From positions 1 to 64,000 of the forward strand of contig DATJVY010000001.1 of NCBI GenBank assembly GCA_035501615.1: a DNA stretch of 64,000 nucleotides, given 5' to 3'. The notes below the pieces were generated by a model, which was not told the origin of the DNA, made no database searches, and saw only the letters and a program-made list of their open reading frames with translations. Numbering within the stretch: position 1 is the first letter of the stretch; the number at the start of each line of letters is the position of its first letter. Shown piece after piece: positions 37,531-46,113 of the stretch. This DNA is from RPRB01 sp035501615. GTDB taxonomy: Bacteria; Myxococcota; Myxococcia; Myxococcales; Myxococcaceae. The translations under genes and the position numbers were made by a program.

Positions 37531-38328
37531 CTAGCTGCTGGCCGAGGTGTAGTGGGCGATGCTCGAGAGCCAGACCCGCCTGGCCAGCCACCCGAACACA
37601 CCTGCTCCCACCACCGACCACGCCAGGGCGGTGAGTGGAAGTCGACCCAGCATCGCCTGGGCCGGGAAGGTGGTCATCAGGGCCAAGGGGATGATGAAGG
37701 TGAAGACCCAGCGCATCACGCCGCGGAACACCTCCACCGGCCAGCGCGCGGCGTCGAAGATGGAATTGAAGAGGTTGGTGAGGTTGTCGATCTTCACGAC
37801 GTAGAAGGCGGCACTCACGGTCAGGATCCACAGCGAGTAGAGGAGCGCGGTCGCGGTGAGGAGCAGCAGGACCGCCGCCGCGGAGCCCCACGCCGATGGA
37901 AGCCGGCCCATCCGGACGAAGGCGACGATCCACAGCACCAGGGCGGTGACGACGTTGGTGCTTCGCCACGGCTCGAAGCGGGCGGTGGAGACCAGGAACT
38001 GCGCGTCGGCCGGCTTGAGGAGCACGAAGTCCAGCGTGCCCTTGCGGATGTGCTCCACCACCGCGGTGAGGCTGGGGTTGATCGCGCCCTCCAGGATGGC
38101 TTCCAGGAGGGTGAACCACCCGGTGACCAGGAGCGCCTCCTCGAAGGTCCAGCCGGCGACGCTCTGCCGGAGGTGGAACACGGTGAAGAGGGGCACCAGG
38201 GCGGTGAGGGTCCAGAACAGCGACACGACGCCGTCGAGCACGAAGTCCGCCCGGTACTGCAGCCCGAGCAGGACCGAGCTCCGGACCTGGACCCGGAACA
38301 GACGCCAGTAGCGCCCGATGCCGCTCAT
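37531..38328 (-). CDS. ABC-2 type exporter permease (second subunit)
   Basis: 265 residues, six predicted helices, COG3694-type. Family signs: YRADFVLDGVVSLFWT, WTFEEALLVTGWFTLLEA and HIRKGTLDFVLLKPADAQFLVSTAR. It pairs with the upstream permease and the ATPase as a heteromeric exporter. Its ATG overlaps the upstream permease stop by 4 nt, so all three subunits are translationally coupled. Cargo unknown. Confidence 0.88.
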   Translation of the reverse strand: MSGIGRYWRLFRVQVRSSVLLGLQYRADFVLDGVVSLFWTLTALVPLFTVFHLRQSVAGWTFEEALLVTGWFTLLEAILEGAINPSLTAVVEHIRKGTLDFVLLKPADAQFLVSTARFEPWRSTNVVTALVLWIVAFVRMGRLPSAWGSAAAVLLLLTATALLYSLWILTVSAAFYVVKIDNLTNLFNSIFDAARWPVEVFRGVMRWVFTFIIPLALMTTFPAQAMLGRLPLTALAWSVVGAGVFGWLARRVWLSSIAHYTSASS

Positions 38329-39128
38329 CCGCCGTAGGCCGCAAAGCGCTCGAGCCCGCGGCGCCAGATCGCGCGAACAGCGAGCAGGAAGAGGCCCACC
38401 CAGGCCCACTGGGCGAGGAGCAGGCGCAGGGCCTCGCCCCGGTGCACGCCGCGGGTCAGCAGCTCGACCGGGAAGCCGATCTGGTAGCGGAAGGGGAGGA
38501 CCTCGATGGCGCCCCGCAGGGCCGGGGGAAAGAGCTCCACCGGGATGAGGTAGCCGCTGAACACCATGTAGAGCGCGAGCCAGACATCCATCAGCTTCAC
38601 GCTGCTCCCGGTCCAGAGCGCCAGGGTGCCGATGGCGGCGTTGGCCAGGAAGGTGATGAGCCATCCGCCGGCCAGCGAGACGAGGAAGACGACCCACACC
38701 ACCGGATCGTGGGGGAGGCGGCTCGCGCCGGTGAGGAGGAGGGCGATCACCGCCACCGGGAAGGCGACGACCATCCGGAGAGGGATGGCGGCGAGGTTCT
38801 CCACGGCGTAGGAGACCATCGGGTGAAGGGGCCGGAGCAGCCGCATGGCGAGCGTGCCGGTCCGGACCTCGAAGCTGAGCTGCCACGCCAGCCAGGCGCC
38901 GGTGAGCTGGCGGACGATGAAGCAGGCCAGGAAGTACGCGACGAAGTCCGCCTGGTCGAATCGACCCACCGGAGCGTCGTGGGCCACCGCCGACCAGAGC
39001 GCGAGCATGATCAGCGGCATGGTGGTCGCCAGGACCCAGACCAGCATCTCGGCCCGGTAGGCGACCATCTCGGCGAACCCCACCCGGAAGAGCGTGGGCA
39101 GGGCACGGACCGTGCTCCGCAGGCTCAT
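38325..39128 (-). CDS. ABC-2 type exporter permease (first subunit)
   Basis: 267 residues, COG4587-type permease: FAEMVAYRAEMLVWVLATTMPLIM at the start, FEVRTGTLAMRLLRPLHPM in the cytoplasmic loop and VFSGYLIPVELFPP near the C-terminus. The EVRTGTL.M.LLRP loop matches the RKGTLDFVLLKP loop of the second permease. Four-nt overlaps with both neighbours. Confidence 0.88.
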   Translation of the reverse strand: MSLRSTVRALPTLFRVGFAEMVAYRAEMLVWVLATTMPLIMLALWSAVAHDAPVGRFDQADFVAYFLACFIVRQLTGAWLAWQLSFEVRTGTLAMRLLRPLHPMVSYAVENLAAIPLRMVVAFPVAVIALLLTGASRLPHDPVVWVVFLVSLAGGWLITFLANAAIGTLALWTGSSVKLMDVWLALYMVFSGYLIPVELFPPALRGAIEVLPFRYQIGFPVELLTRGVHRGEALRLLLAQWAWVGLFLLAVRAIWRRGLERFAAYGG

Positions 39129-40138
39129 GCCGCGTCCTCCACCTCGCCACGGGCGGCGCGGCTCTGGGCGAAGAGCTCGCTCATGACCTCCTCGAGCGGG
39201 GCGTTCTCGACGGTGAGGTCGTGGACGGGGAGCGTAGCCAGCGCGCGGGAGACCGCCGAGTTCACGCCGTCCTGGGGGACCTGGAGGGTGACACCGGCGG
39301 CGTCCATCGAGACGACACGGCCGATGGCATCGAGCGTGGCCCGGTCCGCCGGGGTCTCGAGGCGGAGGACCAGGCGCTTCTCGGGACGGATGCGGCGCGC
39401 CAGCTCGTCAAGCGCGCCGTCGTAGCTGAGGACCCCCTTGTCGATGACCACCACCCGCGGGCAGAGCGCGGCGACGTCGTCCATGTAGTGGCTGGTGAGG
39501 ATGAGCGTGGCGCCGGTTCGCTCGTTGTAGGCCTTGATGAAGTCCCGGATGACGACTTGCATCGAGACGTCGAGGCCGATGGTCGGCTCGTCGAGGAACA
39601 GCACCTGCGGCCGGTGGATGAGCGAGGCCGCGAGCTCGCACTTCATTCGCTCGCCGAGCGAGAGGGTGCGGGTGGGCTTGTTGACCAGGTCGCCCAGCTC
39701 GAGCAGCTCGGTGAGCTCGGCGACGGTGCGGCGGAACTCCGGCTCGGGGACCTCGTAGATGGCGCGGTTGAGGGCGAAGGTCTCCGAGGGCGGGAGGTCC
39801 CAGAGCAGCTGCTGCTTCTGCCCCATCACCAGGGTGATCTTCTTGAGAAAGGCATCCTCGCGACGCTGGGGCACGTGGCCGTCGACTCGGACCTCGCCCG
39901 ACGACGGGTGGAGCAGACCGGCGAGCACCTTGAGGGTGGTCGTCTTGCCGGCTCCGTTGGGGCCCAGGAAGCCCACCCGCTCGCCGCGGGCGATGTCGAA
40001 GGAGATGCCATCGACCGCCTTGACGACCGTGGGAACGCGGCGGAAGAGGGAGCCCAGCGCGGCCCTGAGGCCCGGGGGACGCGTGTGGACGGTGTAGTGC
40101 TTCCGCAGAGACTGCACCGACACCATGGTCTGAGCCAT
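39125..40138 (-). CDS. ABC exporter ATP-binding protein
   Basis: 337 residues. Walker A GFLGPNGAGKTTTLKVL, Q-loop GQKQQLLWDLP, signature TLSLGERMKCELAA, Walker B VLFLDEPTIGLD and switch His TSHYMDD. The N-terminal FRRVPTVVKAVDGISF and LGERMK signature are typical of ATPases paired with the COG4587/COG3694 permeases. ATG 40138 has AGGAGAG eight bases upstream; the in-frame GTG at 40147 is inside that site. Probably exports a lipid, glycan precursor or drug-like molecule, which cannot be specified. Confidence 0.92.
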   Translation of the reverse strand: MAQTMVSVQSLRKHYTVHTRPPGLRAALGSLFRRVPTVVKAVDGISFDIARGERVGFLGPNGAGKTTTLKVLAGLLHPSSGEVRVDGHVPQRREDAFLKKITLVMGQKQQLLWDLPPSETFALNRAIYEVPEPEFRRTVAELTELLELGDLVNKPTRTLSLGERMKCELAASLIHRPQVLFLDEPTIGLDVSMQVVIRDFIKAYNERTGATLILTSHYMDDVAALCPRVVVIDKGVLSYDGALDELARRIRPEKRLVLRLETPADRATLDAIGRVVSMDAAGVTLQVPQDGVNSAVSRALATLPVHDLTVENAPLEEVMSELFAQSRAARGEVEDAA

Positions 40139-40179
40139 CGGGTCCACTCTCCTAGCGTGCTACGCTCGGGAGTGCAGCG

Positions 40180-41337
40180 GTGAACCTCGGCCTCGTGCTC
40201 ACAGGCGGCGGAGCGCGCGCCGCGTATCAGGTCGGCGCCCTGAAGGCGCTGGCGGAGCTGTTCGGCAATGGACCCCTGCCCTTCCCGGTGGTGTGCGGGG
40301 TCTCTGCCGGGGCGATCAACGGGTCGGCGATCGCCGCCGAGGCCGAGGACTTCCCGGGGGCGGTCAAGCACCTCGCCGACACCTGGCTGTCGCTGACCCC
40401 GGACCGCGTCTACCGGACGGATGCGCTGAGCCTGGTGTCCATCGGCTCGGGCTGGTTCCGGGGGCTGACCGCGGGCGGGATGCAGCCGCCTCGCCGCTAC
40501 AATCACCTGCTGGACACGGCGCCGCTGCGCGAGCTGCTCGCCCGGGAGATCCGCTTCGAGCGTATCCGGGAGAACGTCCAGCAGGGCCTGGTCCGCGGGG
40601 TGGCCGTCTCGGCGACCAGCTACGAGACCGGAACCTCGGTGACCTTCTTCGACGGCGCGCCGCAGCTGAGGCCCTGGGCACGGAGCCGGCGGATGGGGCT
40701 GAAGACGCCGATCACCCTGGACCAGGTGATGGCCTCGGCGTCGATCCCCATCTTCTTCCCGCCGGTGCAGGTGGGGAGGTCGTGGTTCGGCGACGGTGGG
40801 GTGCGGCTGAACGCGCCGATGAGCCCGGCGCTGCACCTGGGCGCCGACCGGGTGCTGGTGATCGGCATCCGGCATCCGCGCACGCCGGAGGAGACGGCGG
40901 AGCTCAACGAGGCCGCCGAGCGGGACGACCTGCCGCTCTCGCAGATCCTCGGTGTCCTGATGAACGCAGTGTTCCTGGACTCGCTCGAGCCGGACATCGA
41001 GCGGGTGGAGCGGGTCACCGAGATGCTCTCCTCCATCCAGCGGCCGGCGGACTCGCACCTGCGGCCGGTGCACATCCTCCTCCTCCAGCCGAGCCAGGAC
41101 CTCGCGCTCCTGGCGGCTGACCAGGTGATGCGCTTCCCCCGGACGCTGCGCTTCCTCCTCAAGGGGCTGGGAGTGAGCCAGAAGGGTGGCGCGGACCTCC
41201 TGAGCTACCTGGCGTTCGAGCAGCAGTACATCGAGCGGCTGGTGACGCTCGGGTACGAGGACACCCAGGCCCGGGTGGAGGAGATCCGCGCCTTCTTCGA
41301 CGGCGCGCCGCGGGCGGTGAGCGGAGCCCGCGGATGA
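40180..41337 (+). CDS. Patatin-like phospholipase
   Basis: 385 residues. Oxyanion loop LTGGGARAAYQVGAL at the N-terminus, nucleophile S42 in CGVSAGAING, catalytic D205 in WFGDGGVRLNAP: an intact Ser-Asp dyad. The C-terminal 120 residues are helical and resemble the DUF3336-free bacterial patatins. Expected to hydrolyse acyl esters of membrane lipids. No signal peptide. Starts with GTG 13 nt after a TACGCT box; divergent from the ABC exporter. Confidence 0.88.
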   Translation: MNLGLVLTGGGARAAYQVGALKALAELFGNGPLPFPVVCGVSAGAINGSAIAAEAEDFPGAVKHLADTWLSLTPDRVYRTDALSLVSIGSGWFRGLTAGGMQPPRRYNHLLDTAPLRELLAREIRFERIRENVQQGLVRGVAVSATSYETGTSVTFFDGAPQLRPWARSRRMGLKTPITLDQVMASASIPIFFPPVQVGRSWFGDGGVRLNAPMSPALHLGADRVLVIGIRHPRTPEETAELNEAAERDDLPLSQILGVLMNAVFLDSLEPDIERVERVTEMLSSIQRPADSHLRPVHILLLQPSQDLALLAADQVMRFPRTLRFLLKGLGVSQKGGADLLSYLAFEQQYIERLVTLGYEDTQARVEEIRAFFDGAPRAVSGARG

Positions 41338-41370
41338 CCGGGCGCCGGGAAGGCTAGGCTCCGGACGGCG

Positions 41371-42612
41371 ATGCGCCTGCGGCGAGCAGTGGTGGCGAGC
41401 CTGGTGTCGGCCCTCCTCGCCTGGCCCGCGCGTGCCGGCGACGAGGAGGACCTCCTCCGCGAGCTGGAGCGGATGGGGGCCACCGCGCAGGGCGGGGCCG
41501 CCTCGCCCGCCGAGCTCCGGGCGCTGGTCTCGGAGATGCTGCCCCGGGTGGCGCGGGTGATGAGGCACGCTCCACCCTCGCGCCTGGACGTCCGGGTGGT
41601 CTCGCGGGAGGAGGCCCGGACGAGGCTGCTGGCGGTGCTCCAGCGCGACTACCCGGGTGATGCACTCGACCGGCTGTCGCTGGCGCTGGCCGCGGTGGGG
41701 CTCGTGGAGGCGGGAACCGACCTCCGCGCCGAGGCCCAGGCGCTCTACGGGAGCAACGTATCGGGCTTCTACGATCCGCACGAGCACGCGCTCTTCCTGC
41801 TGAACGATCAGCCGCTGGCGGCCCAGTCGCTGGTGGTGTCCCACGAGCTGGCGCACGCGATCCAGGACGAGATCCTCCCCCTCGATGCGGCCTCGCGGAA
41901 GGTGCGCGCCTCGGAGGACGGCCAGCTCGCGCTGTCCGCGGCGATCGAGGGGCAGGCGCAGGAGGTGGCCTCGCTGGTCATGGCCGAGGACGTGGCGGAG
42001 CTCGGGGAGGGTGGGGGCGACCTCGCCGCGCTGCTCTCGGAGAGCACGGCGGCCTCCGCAGAGATGGCCGGGGCGCAGGCCTCGGTTCCGTGGCTGGGGT
42101 TGCAGCTGCGCTTCCCCTACACGGCAGGAGCGGGGCTGGTCGCGGCGGTGCGGACGAAGGAGGACCCGTCGGCGGCGGCGTTGCTCCGGAGGCCGCCGGC
42201 GTCCACCGCCCAGGTGATCGACCCCGCGCTGTACCGGAGCGACGAGCGGCCCCGGGAGGCGAAGCTCGACCTGGCGAGCCGGTTCCCGGGCAGCACCCCC
42301 GTCTACGCCACGACGCTCGGCGCGGCGAACGTGGATTTCCTCGGCGAGCTGCACGCGCTCGGCAACCTGGGCGCGGGCTGGCGCGGGGACCGGATGGAGG
42401 CGATCCGCGTGGCCGGCCGGGTGATCGCCGTCTGGGCCGTGGCGTTCAGGGAGGCGGCCCAGGGCGACCGGCTGGTGCGCGCGTGGCGGACGGCGGGTCG
42501 AGACAGGGGGTGGGCGGCCCAGCAGACGGGGAACGTGGCAGTCCTGCTGGTCGACGTGCCCTCGGAGCGCGTGGCCGAGGTCGCCCGCGCGAGCGCGAGC
42601 GCGTTCCGCTGA
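41371..42612 (+). CDS. Secreted HExxH protein, putative zinc metallopeptidase
   Basis: 413 residues with a signal peptide (VASLVSALLAWPARAGD). SGFYDPHEHALFLL precedes SLVVSHELAHAIQDE, a HExxH helix (about residues 155-170), and a later AAIEGQAQEVASLVM could supply a third Glu ligand. This arrangement (HELxHAxQD...EGxA) is found in uncharacterised bacterial proteins that are probably zinc peptidases. The substrate is unknown. TAGGCT lies 10 nt before the ATG. Confidence 0.7.
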   Translation: MRLRRAVVASLVSALLAWPARAGDEEDLLRELERMGATAQGGAASPAELRALVSEMLPRVARVMRHAPPSRLDVRVVSREEARTRLLAVLQRDYPGDALDRLSLALAAVGLVEAGTDLRAEAQALYGSNVSGFYDPHEHALFLLNDQPLAAQSLVVSHELAHAIQDEILPLDAASRKVRASEDGQLALSAAIEGQAQEVASLVMAEDVAELGEGGGDLAALLSESTAASAEMAGAQASVPWLGLQLRFPYTAGAGLVAAVRTKEDPSAAALLRRPPASTAQVIDPALYRSDERPREAKLDLASRFPGSTPVYATTLGAANVDFLGELHALGNLGAGWRGDRMEAIRVAGRVIAVWAVAFREAAQGDRLVRAWRTAGRDRGWAAQQTGNVAVLLVDVPSERVAEVARASASAFR

Positions 42613-42679
42613 GGGCAGACACGCGGCCCCCGGGGAGGCGCGACCACCCCATCTGCCGAACCGGACGGAGGACTTCAGC

Positions 42680-43378
42680 ATGGGGGAGCGCTACGGTCGC
42701 CGCATGATGCGGGGGGTAGCGCTCGGGACGCTCGCGCTGGCGGCGGGGACGGCTCTCTTCACCTGGTACTCCGGGCGCGGCTCGTCGTTCGCCAGCTATT
42801 CGGAGGATCAGCTTCGAGCCCTGGAGCTCGGGTATCGGCGGGTCGTGGCGCTGGGGCCCGTCGAGCCACTGACCGCGCCGTCGAGGAAGGACGCGCGCTC
42901 TCTCGCCCGCGCCCACGAGACGACCGAGCAGGCTGCGGTCTCGCTCTCCCTGCTCCGGGACGAACGGCGCCGGCGGATGCTCTTCACCGGGGCCCTCGTC
43001 GTCGCGGCGCTGTCGGTCCTGGCCCTCGTCGCGCTGCGGGGCCGGGGCTGGCGCGCCAGCTCGGGGGAGGAGGAACGGCTGGTGGCGGCGCTCGGAACGC
43101 CCGAGGCCACGCTGGCCGCCGAGCGAGCCCGTGCGGCGAAGCTCCTCGGGATTCCCGCCGATGCATCTCCGCAGGCGGTCGAGGACGCGCTGTCCGCAGG
43201 GCTTGCCGCGCGCCATCCCTCCCGGCTGGTCGGGCTGGCGCCAGGGCTCCGGCAGGTGGCCGAGGAGCAGCGAGCGGCGCTGATCCGGGCACGCGACTGC
43301 CTGCTGGCCGGGACCAGCGCCCGCCATCGAAGGCGAGATTCGGGGACGCATCGAGCTCTTCCCGGACCGCCGACCTAG
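42680..43378 (+). CDS. Membrane protein with degenerate J-like C-terminal domain
   Basis: 232 residues. Two helices: GVALGTLALAAGTALFTWY near the start and LFTGALVVAALSVLALVALRG near residue 105. The C-terminal part has the shape of a DnaJ J domain: KLLGIPADASPQAVEDALS, then RHPSRLVGLAPGLRQVAEEQRAALIRARD. The essential HPD tripeptide is HPS, so stimulation of DnaK would not be expected. A GGAGG ribosome site supports the ATG. Function unknown. Confidence 0.6.
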   Translation: MGERYGRRMMRGVALGTLALAAGTALFTWYSGRGSSFASYSEDQLRALELGYRRVVALGPVEPLTAPSRKDARSLARAHETTEQAAVSLSLLRDERRRRMLFTGALVVAALSVLALVALRGRGWRASSGEEERLVAALGTPEATLAAERARAAKLLGIPADASPQAVEDALSAGLAARHPSRLVGLAPGLRQVAEEQRAALIRARDCLLAGTSARHRRRDSGTHRALPGPPT

Positions 43379-43389
43379 TCGGGCGTGGA

Positions 43390-44049
43390 TCAGAAGAGGC
43401 CGGGGATCAGTCGCCACGTTCGGCGGCGGTAGGCCTCGTACTCGGGGCCGAACTGGTCCCGGAGGAGCGCCTCCTCCGAGCGGATCCGGGCGACGAGCGG
43501 CGGAAGCATCGACACGGTGAGGAGCACGCCGATCGCCGAGCGGAAGGCGAGCGCCCATCCGAGGGCGTTGACCAGGAGACCGAGGTAGCTCGGATTGCGG
43601 ATGGTGCCGTAGATGCCTGTGGTCACGAGCGTGTGGCCAGGCTGGATCGCGACCAGGCCGCTGAACCGGCGGCCGAGCACGAAGACCGGCCAGATCCTGA
43701 GCACGCCCCCGATCGCGAAGAGGATGACGCCGAGCCAGCGAGCTGCATCGCCATCGACCGTGCAGAACCCTGTTCGATCGGTGTAGGCGGGCAGGTATCC
43801 GTCGAGCAGGCCGATCAGTCCCAGCACGGCGACGACCCAGCGATTGCCCCGGTCCTCGCGCTCGCCCTCGCTGAGGTTCCCGGGGCTCCAGAGGGCGGCG
43901 AAGGTCAAGGCAGCGCAGACGATCACCAGCGCGCTCAGCGCCGGGTGGGAGAAGAACGCGGCTGGACCGCCCCACCCCAGGACGGCGAGCCCCAGGTACA
44001 CCGTGACGCCGGTGACGGTGAGGACCGCCATGACGAGCCTTCGGCGCAT
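43390..44049 (-). CDS. Isoprenylcysteine carboxyl methyltransferase-like membrane protein
   Basis: 219 residues with about five helices. The C-terminal half is ICMT/PEMT-like: TLVTTGIYGTIRNPSYLGLLV (cofactor loop) and EEALLRDQFGPEYEAYRRRTWRLIPGLF. Such proteins methylate small lipids or unknown membrane substrates with S-adenosylmethionine. Convergent with the J-like gene (11 bp) and divergent from the Rsm22-like gene. Confidence 0.85.
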   Translation of the reverse strand: MRRRLVMAVLTVTGVTVYLGLAVLGWGGPAAFFSHPALSALVIVCAALTFAALWSPGNLSEGEREDRGNRWVVAVLGLIGLLDGYLPAYTDRTGFCTVDGDAARWLGVILFAIGGVLRIWPVFVLGRRFSGLVAIQPGHTLVTTGIYGTIRNPSYLGLLVNALGWALAFRSAIGVLLTVSMLPPLVARIRSEEALLRDQFGPEYEAYRRRTWRLIPGLF

Positions 44050-44124
44050 GCGCGTCCCTTTTAGCGCGCATGTCCCAAGGGGTGGCGGTGCCGCGGCCGG
44101 CACGGCGGTGCTAGTGAACGGGCG

Positions 44125-45279
44125 GTGAGCAGCCTGGACCCGAACCGCGCCCTCGCGCGCTGGATGCCGCGCCTGGTGGCAGTGTGGCGGCGCCATCGCC
44201 GACTGCCTGTTGGGCCGCCGACGCTCGTCGGACGCGAGCTGAAGGAGGTCGCCCAGGGCATCCGCACGCTGTCGGTCGGGCTGACGCGAGACCGGGCCCT
44301 GGTGGGGGCCCGGTACCTGGACGACCCGCGGCTGCTCGGGGCCTACCTGCTCTTCTACTGGCCGGTGAGCTATGCGCAGGCGCGGTCGGTGCTCGGGGAG
44401 CTCGGCCGGCGGCCCCGCTCGGTGCTCGACCTCGGGAGCGGCCCCGGACCGATCGCGTTCGCGGCGCTCGATGCCGGAGCGTCGGAGGTCACCGCGGCGG
44501 ATCGAAGCACGCCGGCGCTGGCACTGGCGCGGGCGCTCGCCGCCGAGGCGGAGGAGCCGCTGGCCTCCCGCGCCTGGAGCGGCGGCGCGGCGCTCCCCGA
44601 GGGGGCGTTCGACGTCATCACCCTCGGGCACGTGCTGAACGAGCTCGGGCGTGGGGCAGGGGCGCTGGCCGAGCGTGCGGCGCTGCTCGAGCGGGCGGCG
44701 GAACGGCTCCGGCCAGGCGGCTCGGTGGTGGTGCTGGAGCCGGCGCTGCGCGATACCTCGCGGGAGCTCCTCCAGGTGCGCGACCTCCTGGTGGGACGCG
44801 GGTACGCAGTCCGTGCGCCGTGTCTCTGGCGGGGGCCCTGTCCGGCCCTGGTGAAGCCCTCGGACTGGTGTCACGCCGAGCGGAGCTGGTCGCCGCCGCC
44901 CCTTCTCGATGCCCTCGCGCGCGAGGCCGGGCTGCACAAGGAGGCGCTCAAGATGAGCTACCTCGTGCTCGCCCCCCGGGGGGAGGCCTGGGCCGAGCCG
45001 CCGCCCGGACGGCCGTTCCGCATCGTGTCCGAGCCGCTCGAGGGCAAGGGACGCCAGCGCTTCATGGGGTGCGGGCCGGAGGGGCGGGTGGGCCTCGCGC
45101 TGCAGGAGAAGCACCGGACGCCCGCGAACGAGGCGTTCTTCTCGCTGCGGCGAGGAGACGTGATCGCGGTGGAGGGCACCGAGCCCCGGGGCGACGGGCT
45201 CGCCCTGGTCGAGGGCAGCTTGGTCCGGAAGGTCGCCGCCGCCGGGCAGCCTCTCGCCGCCTCGAGCGAAGGTGTCTGA
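44125..45279 (+). CDS. Rsm22-like small ribosomal subunit methyltransferase family protein
   Basis: 384 residues. SAM motif VLDLGSGPGPIAFAALDAGA near residue 107, acidic loop VTAADRS, and ITLGHVLNEL as motif IV-like. Cysteines in CLWRGPCPALV and SDWCHAERSWSPPPLL fit the metal-binding segment of Rsm22 proteins. Relatives act on or with mitochondrial/bacterial small-subunit assembly. The last codons and the TGA lie inside REP copy B, so the C-terminal tail (ASSEGV) is repeat-derived. GTG start, 7 nt after a TAGTGA box. Confidence 0.82.
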   Translation: MSSLDPNRALARWMPRLVAVWRRHRRLPVGPPTLVGRELKEVAQGIRTLSVGLTRDRALVGARYLDDPRLLGAYLLFYWPVSYAQARSVLGELGRRPRSVLDLGSGPGPIAFAALDAGASEVTAADRSTPALALARALAAEAEEPLASRAWSGGAALPEGAFDVITLGHVLNELGRGAGALAERAALLERAAERLRPGGSVVVLEPALRDTSRELLQVRDLLVGRGYAVRAPCLWRGPCPALVKPSDWCHAERSWSPPPLLDALAREAGLHKEALKMSYLVLAPRGEAWAEPPPGRPFRIVSEPLEGKGRQRFMGCGPEGRVGLALQEKHRTPANEAFFSLRRGDVIAVEGTEPRGDGLALVEGSLVRKVAAAGQPLAASSEGV

Positions 45280-45284
45280 CACCT
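45270..45284. repeat. REP-like palindrome, copy B
   Basis: AGGTGTCTGACACCT, one base from the main type (CTG spacer). Its internal TGA at 45277-45279 is the stop codon of the Rsm22-like gene. Confidence 0.72.
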
Positions 45285-45360
45285 CCTGGAGTCGTCGCCT
45301 TCCCTGAGAGCTCGGCGGCGGCCCGGGGTCCGGGCCCGGGCCTCAAGACTCGCTGCTTCG

Positions 45361-45394
45361 AGGACCGCGGTCGCGCTGATGGGCGCGCGGTCCT
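45361..45394 (+). terminator. Possible terminator hairpin
   Basis: AGGACCGCG / CGCGGTCCT, a 9-bp stem with a 16-nt loop, followed by TCTCGTG. It lies 80 bp after the Rsm22-like stop and 78 bp before the small lipoprotein ATG. Confidence 0.4.
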
Positions 45395-45472
45395 TCTCGT
45401 GAGCTCCGAGGCACGTGGACTGCATGGCTCGGACACCGGCGCGAGCAGGTAGAGCGTCGGGAGGAGAGCTCC

Positions 45473-45703
45473 ATGAGACGAACACCGTGGGGGCTGTTCG
45501 CGGTCGCCGCGCTTCTGGCAGGTGGGTGCGGCGGTGGGAGCACGACGCAGTTCTGTGATCCGGCGTGCCAGATCTGGAAGGACTGCGGAACGTGGGACTA
45601 CAACGCCTGCATGTCCGACTGCAAAACCGCGGGCAACTGGGATCAGGGGTACGTCAACTGTCTGAAGGCGGCGACCTGCACGACCCTGAACACCTGCGGC
45701 TGA
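45473..45703 (+). CDS. Small cysteine-rich lipoprotein (76 aa)
   Basis: Leader MRRTPWGLFAVAALLAGGCGG with a lipobox. The mature part has seven further cysteines (FCDPACQIWKDCGTWDY, ACMSDCKTAG, NCLKAATCTTLNTCG), suggesting disulfide bonds outside the membrane. GGGAGGAGAG before the ATG is a good ribosome site. This pattern is common in myxobacterial small lipoproteins of unknown function. Confidence 0.75.
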   Translation: MRRTPWGLFAVAALLAGGCGGGSTTQFCDPACQIWKDCGTWDYNACMSDCKTAGNWDQGYVNCLKAATCTTLNTCG

Positions 45704-45944
45704 ACCGTGGTCTGCCGGGTCGTCGAATCCTCGAGTCGAGAGTCATCCAAAGCCGGAAATCAGATTCTTGATTGACGACCCGACGCGCTCACCACCGACG
45801 GTGACCCGCGCAAGCAACTGCGGCGTGCCGCATCGGGCGCGCAATCCTTGCCATGGACGACGAGGGTCCTGGCCTGCTCGAAGACCCCCGGCACCGCGAC
45901 TGGCCGAGGAACGAGGCGCCAGCGGACCCGCCGCGAAGGCGACG

Positions 45945-45961
45945 AAGGTGTTTGACACCTT
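45945..45961. repeat. REP-like palindrome, copy C
   Basis: AAGGTGTTTGACACCTT, the longest arms seen (7 bp). The right arm and following bases ACACCTTCTACAG (45955-45967) are duplicated directly at 45968-45980. Confidence 0.78.
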
Positions 45962-45989
45962 CTACAGACACCTTCTACAGCCAGCCAAG

Positions 45990-46045
45990 TCATTGAAATG
46001 ATTGGCCTCATCGGGCAGTGTCATCGACACATTCAGTTGCACTGA
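45990..46045. repeat. Cluster of three short palindromes
   Basis: TCATT-GA-AATGA (45990-46001), GTGTC-ATC-GACAC (46018-46030) and TCAGT-TGC-ACTGA (46033-46045) lie in 56 bp upstream of the kelch lipoprotein gene. The last two share the 5-3-5 layout of the REP core but not its sequence. They may be operators or RNA hairpins. Confidence 0.5.
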
Positions 46046-46113
46046 TGTTGCGTCTTGCCCGCTCGGGTACGCCGCGTTCCTTCCGCATCCACGCCTTCCC
46101 GGAGGAACCCCTC

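Larger units (their letters stand above)
45704..46113. other. 410-bp intergenic region with repeats
   Basis: Holds an AT-richer patch at about 45740-45775, REP copy C, a 13-bp tandem duplication and three short palindromes. No gene could be supported. The lower GC content and repeats suggest past insertions. Confidence 0.6.

Noticed and set aside
45740..45775. AT-rich patch as a promoter or origin
   Set aside because: TTGATTGACG lacks a matched second box, and no repeats of DnaA-box type are present.
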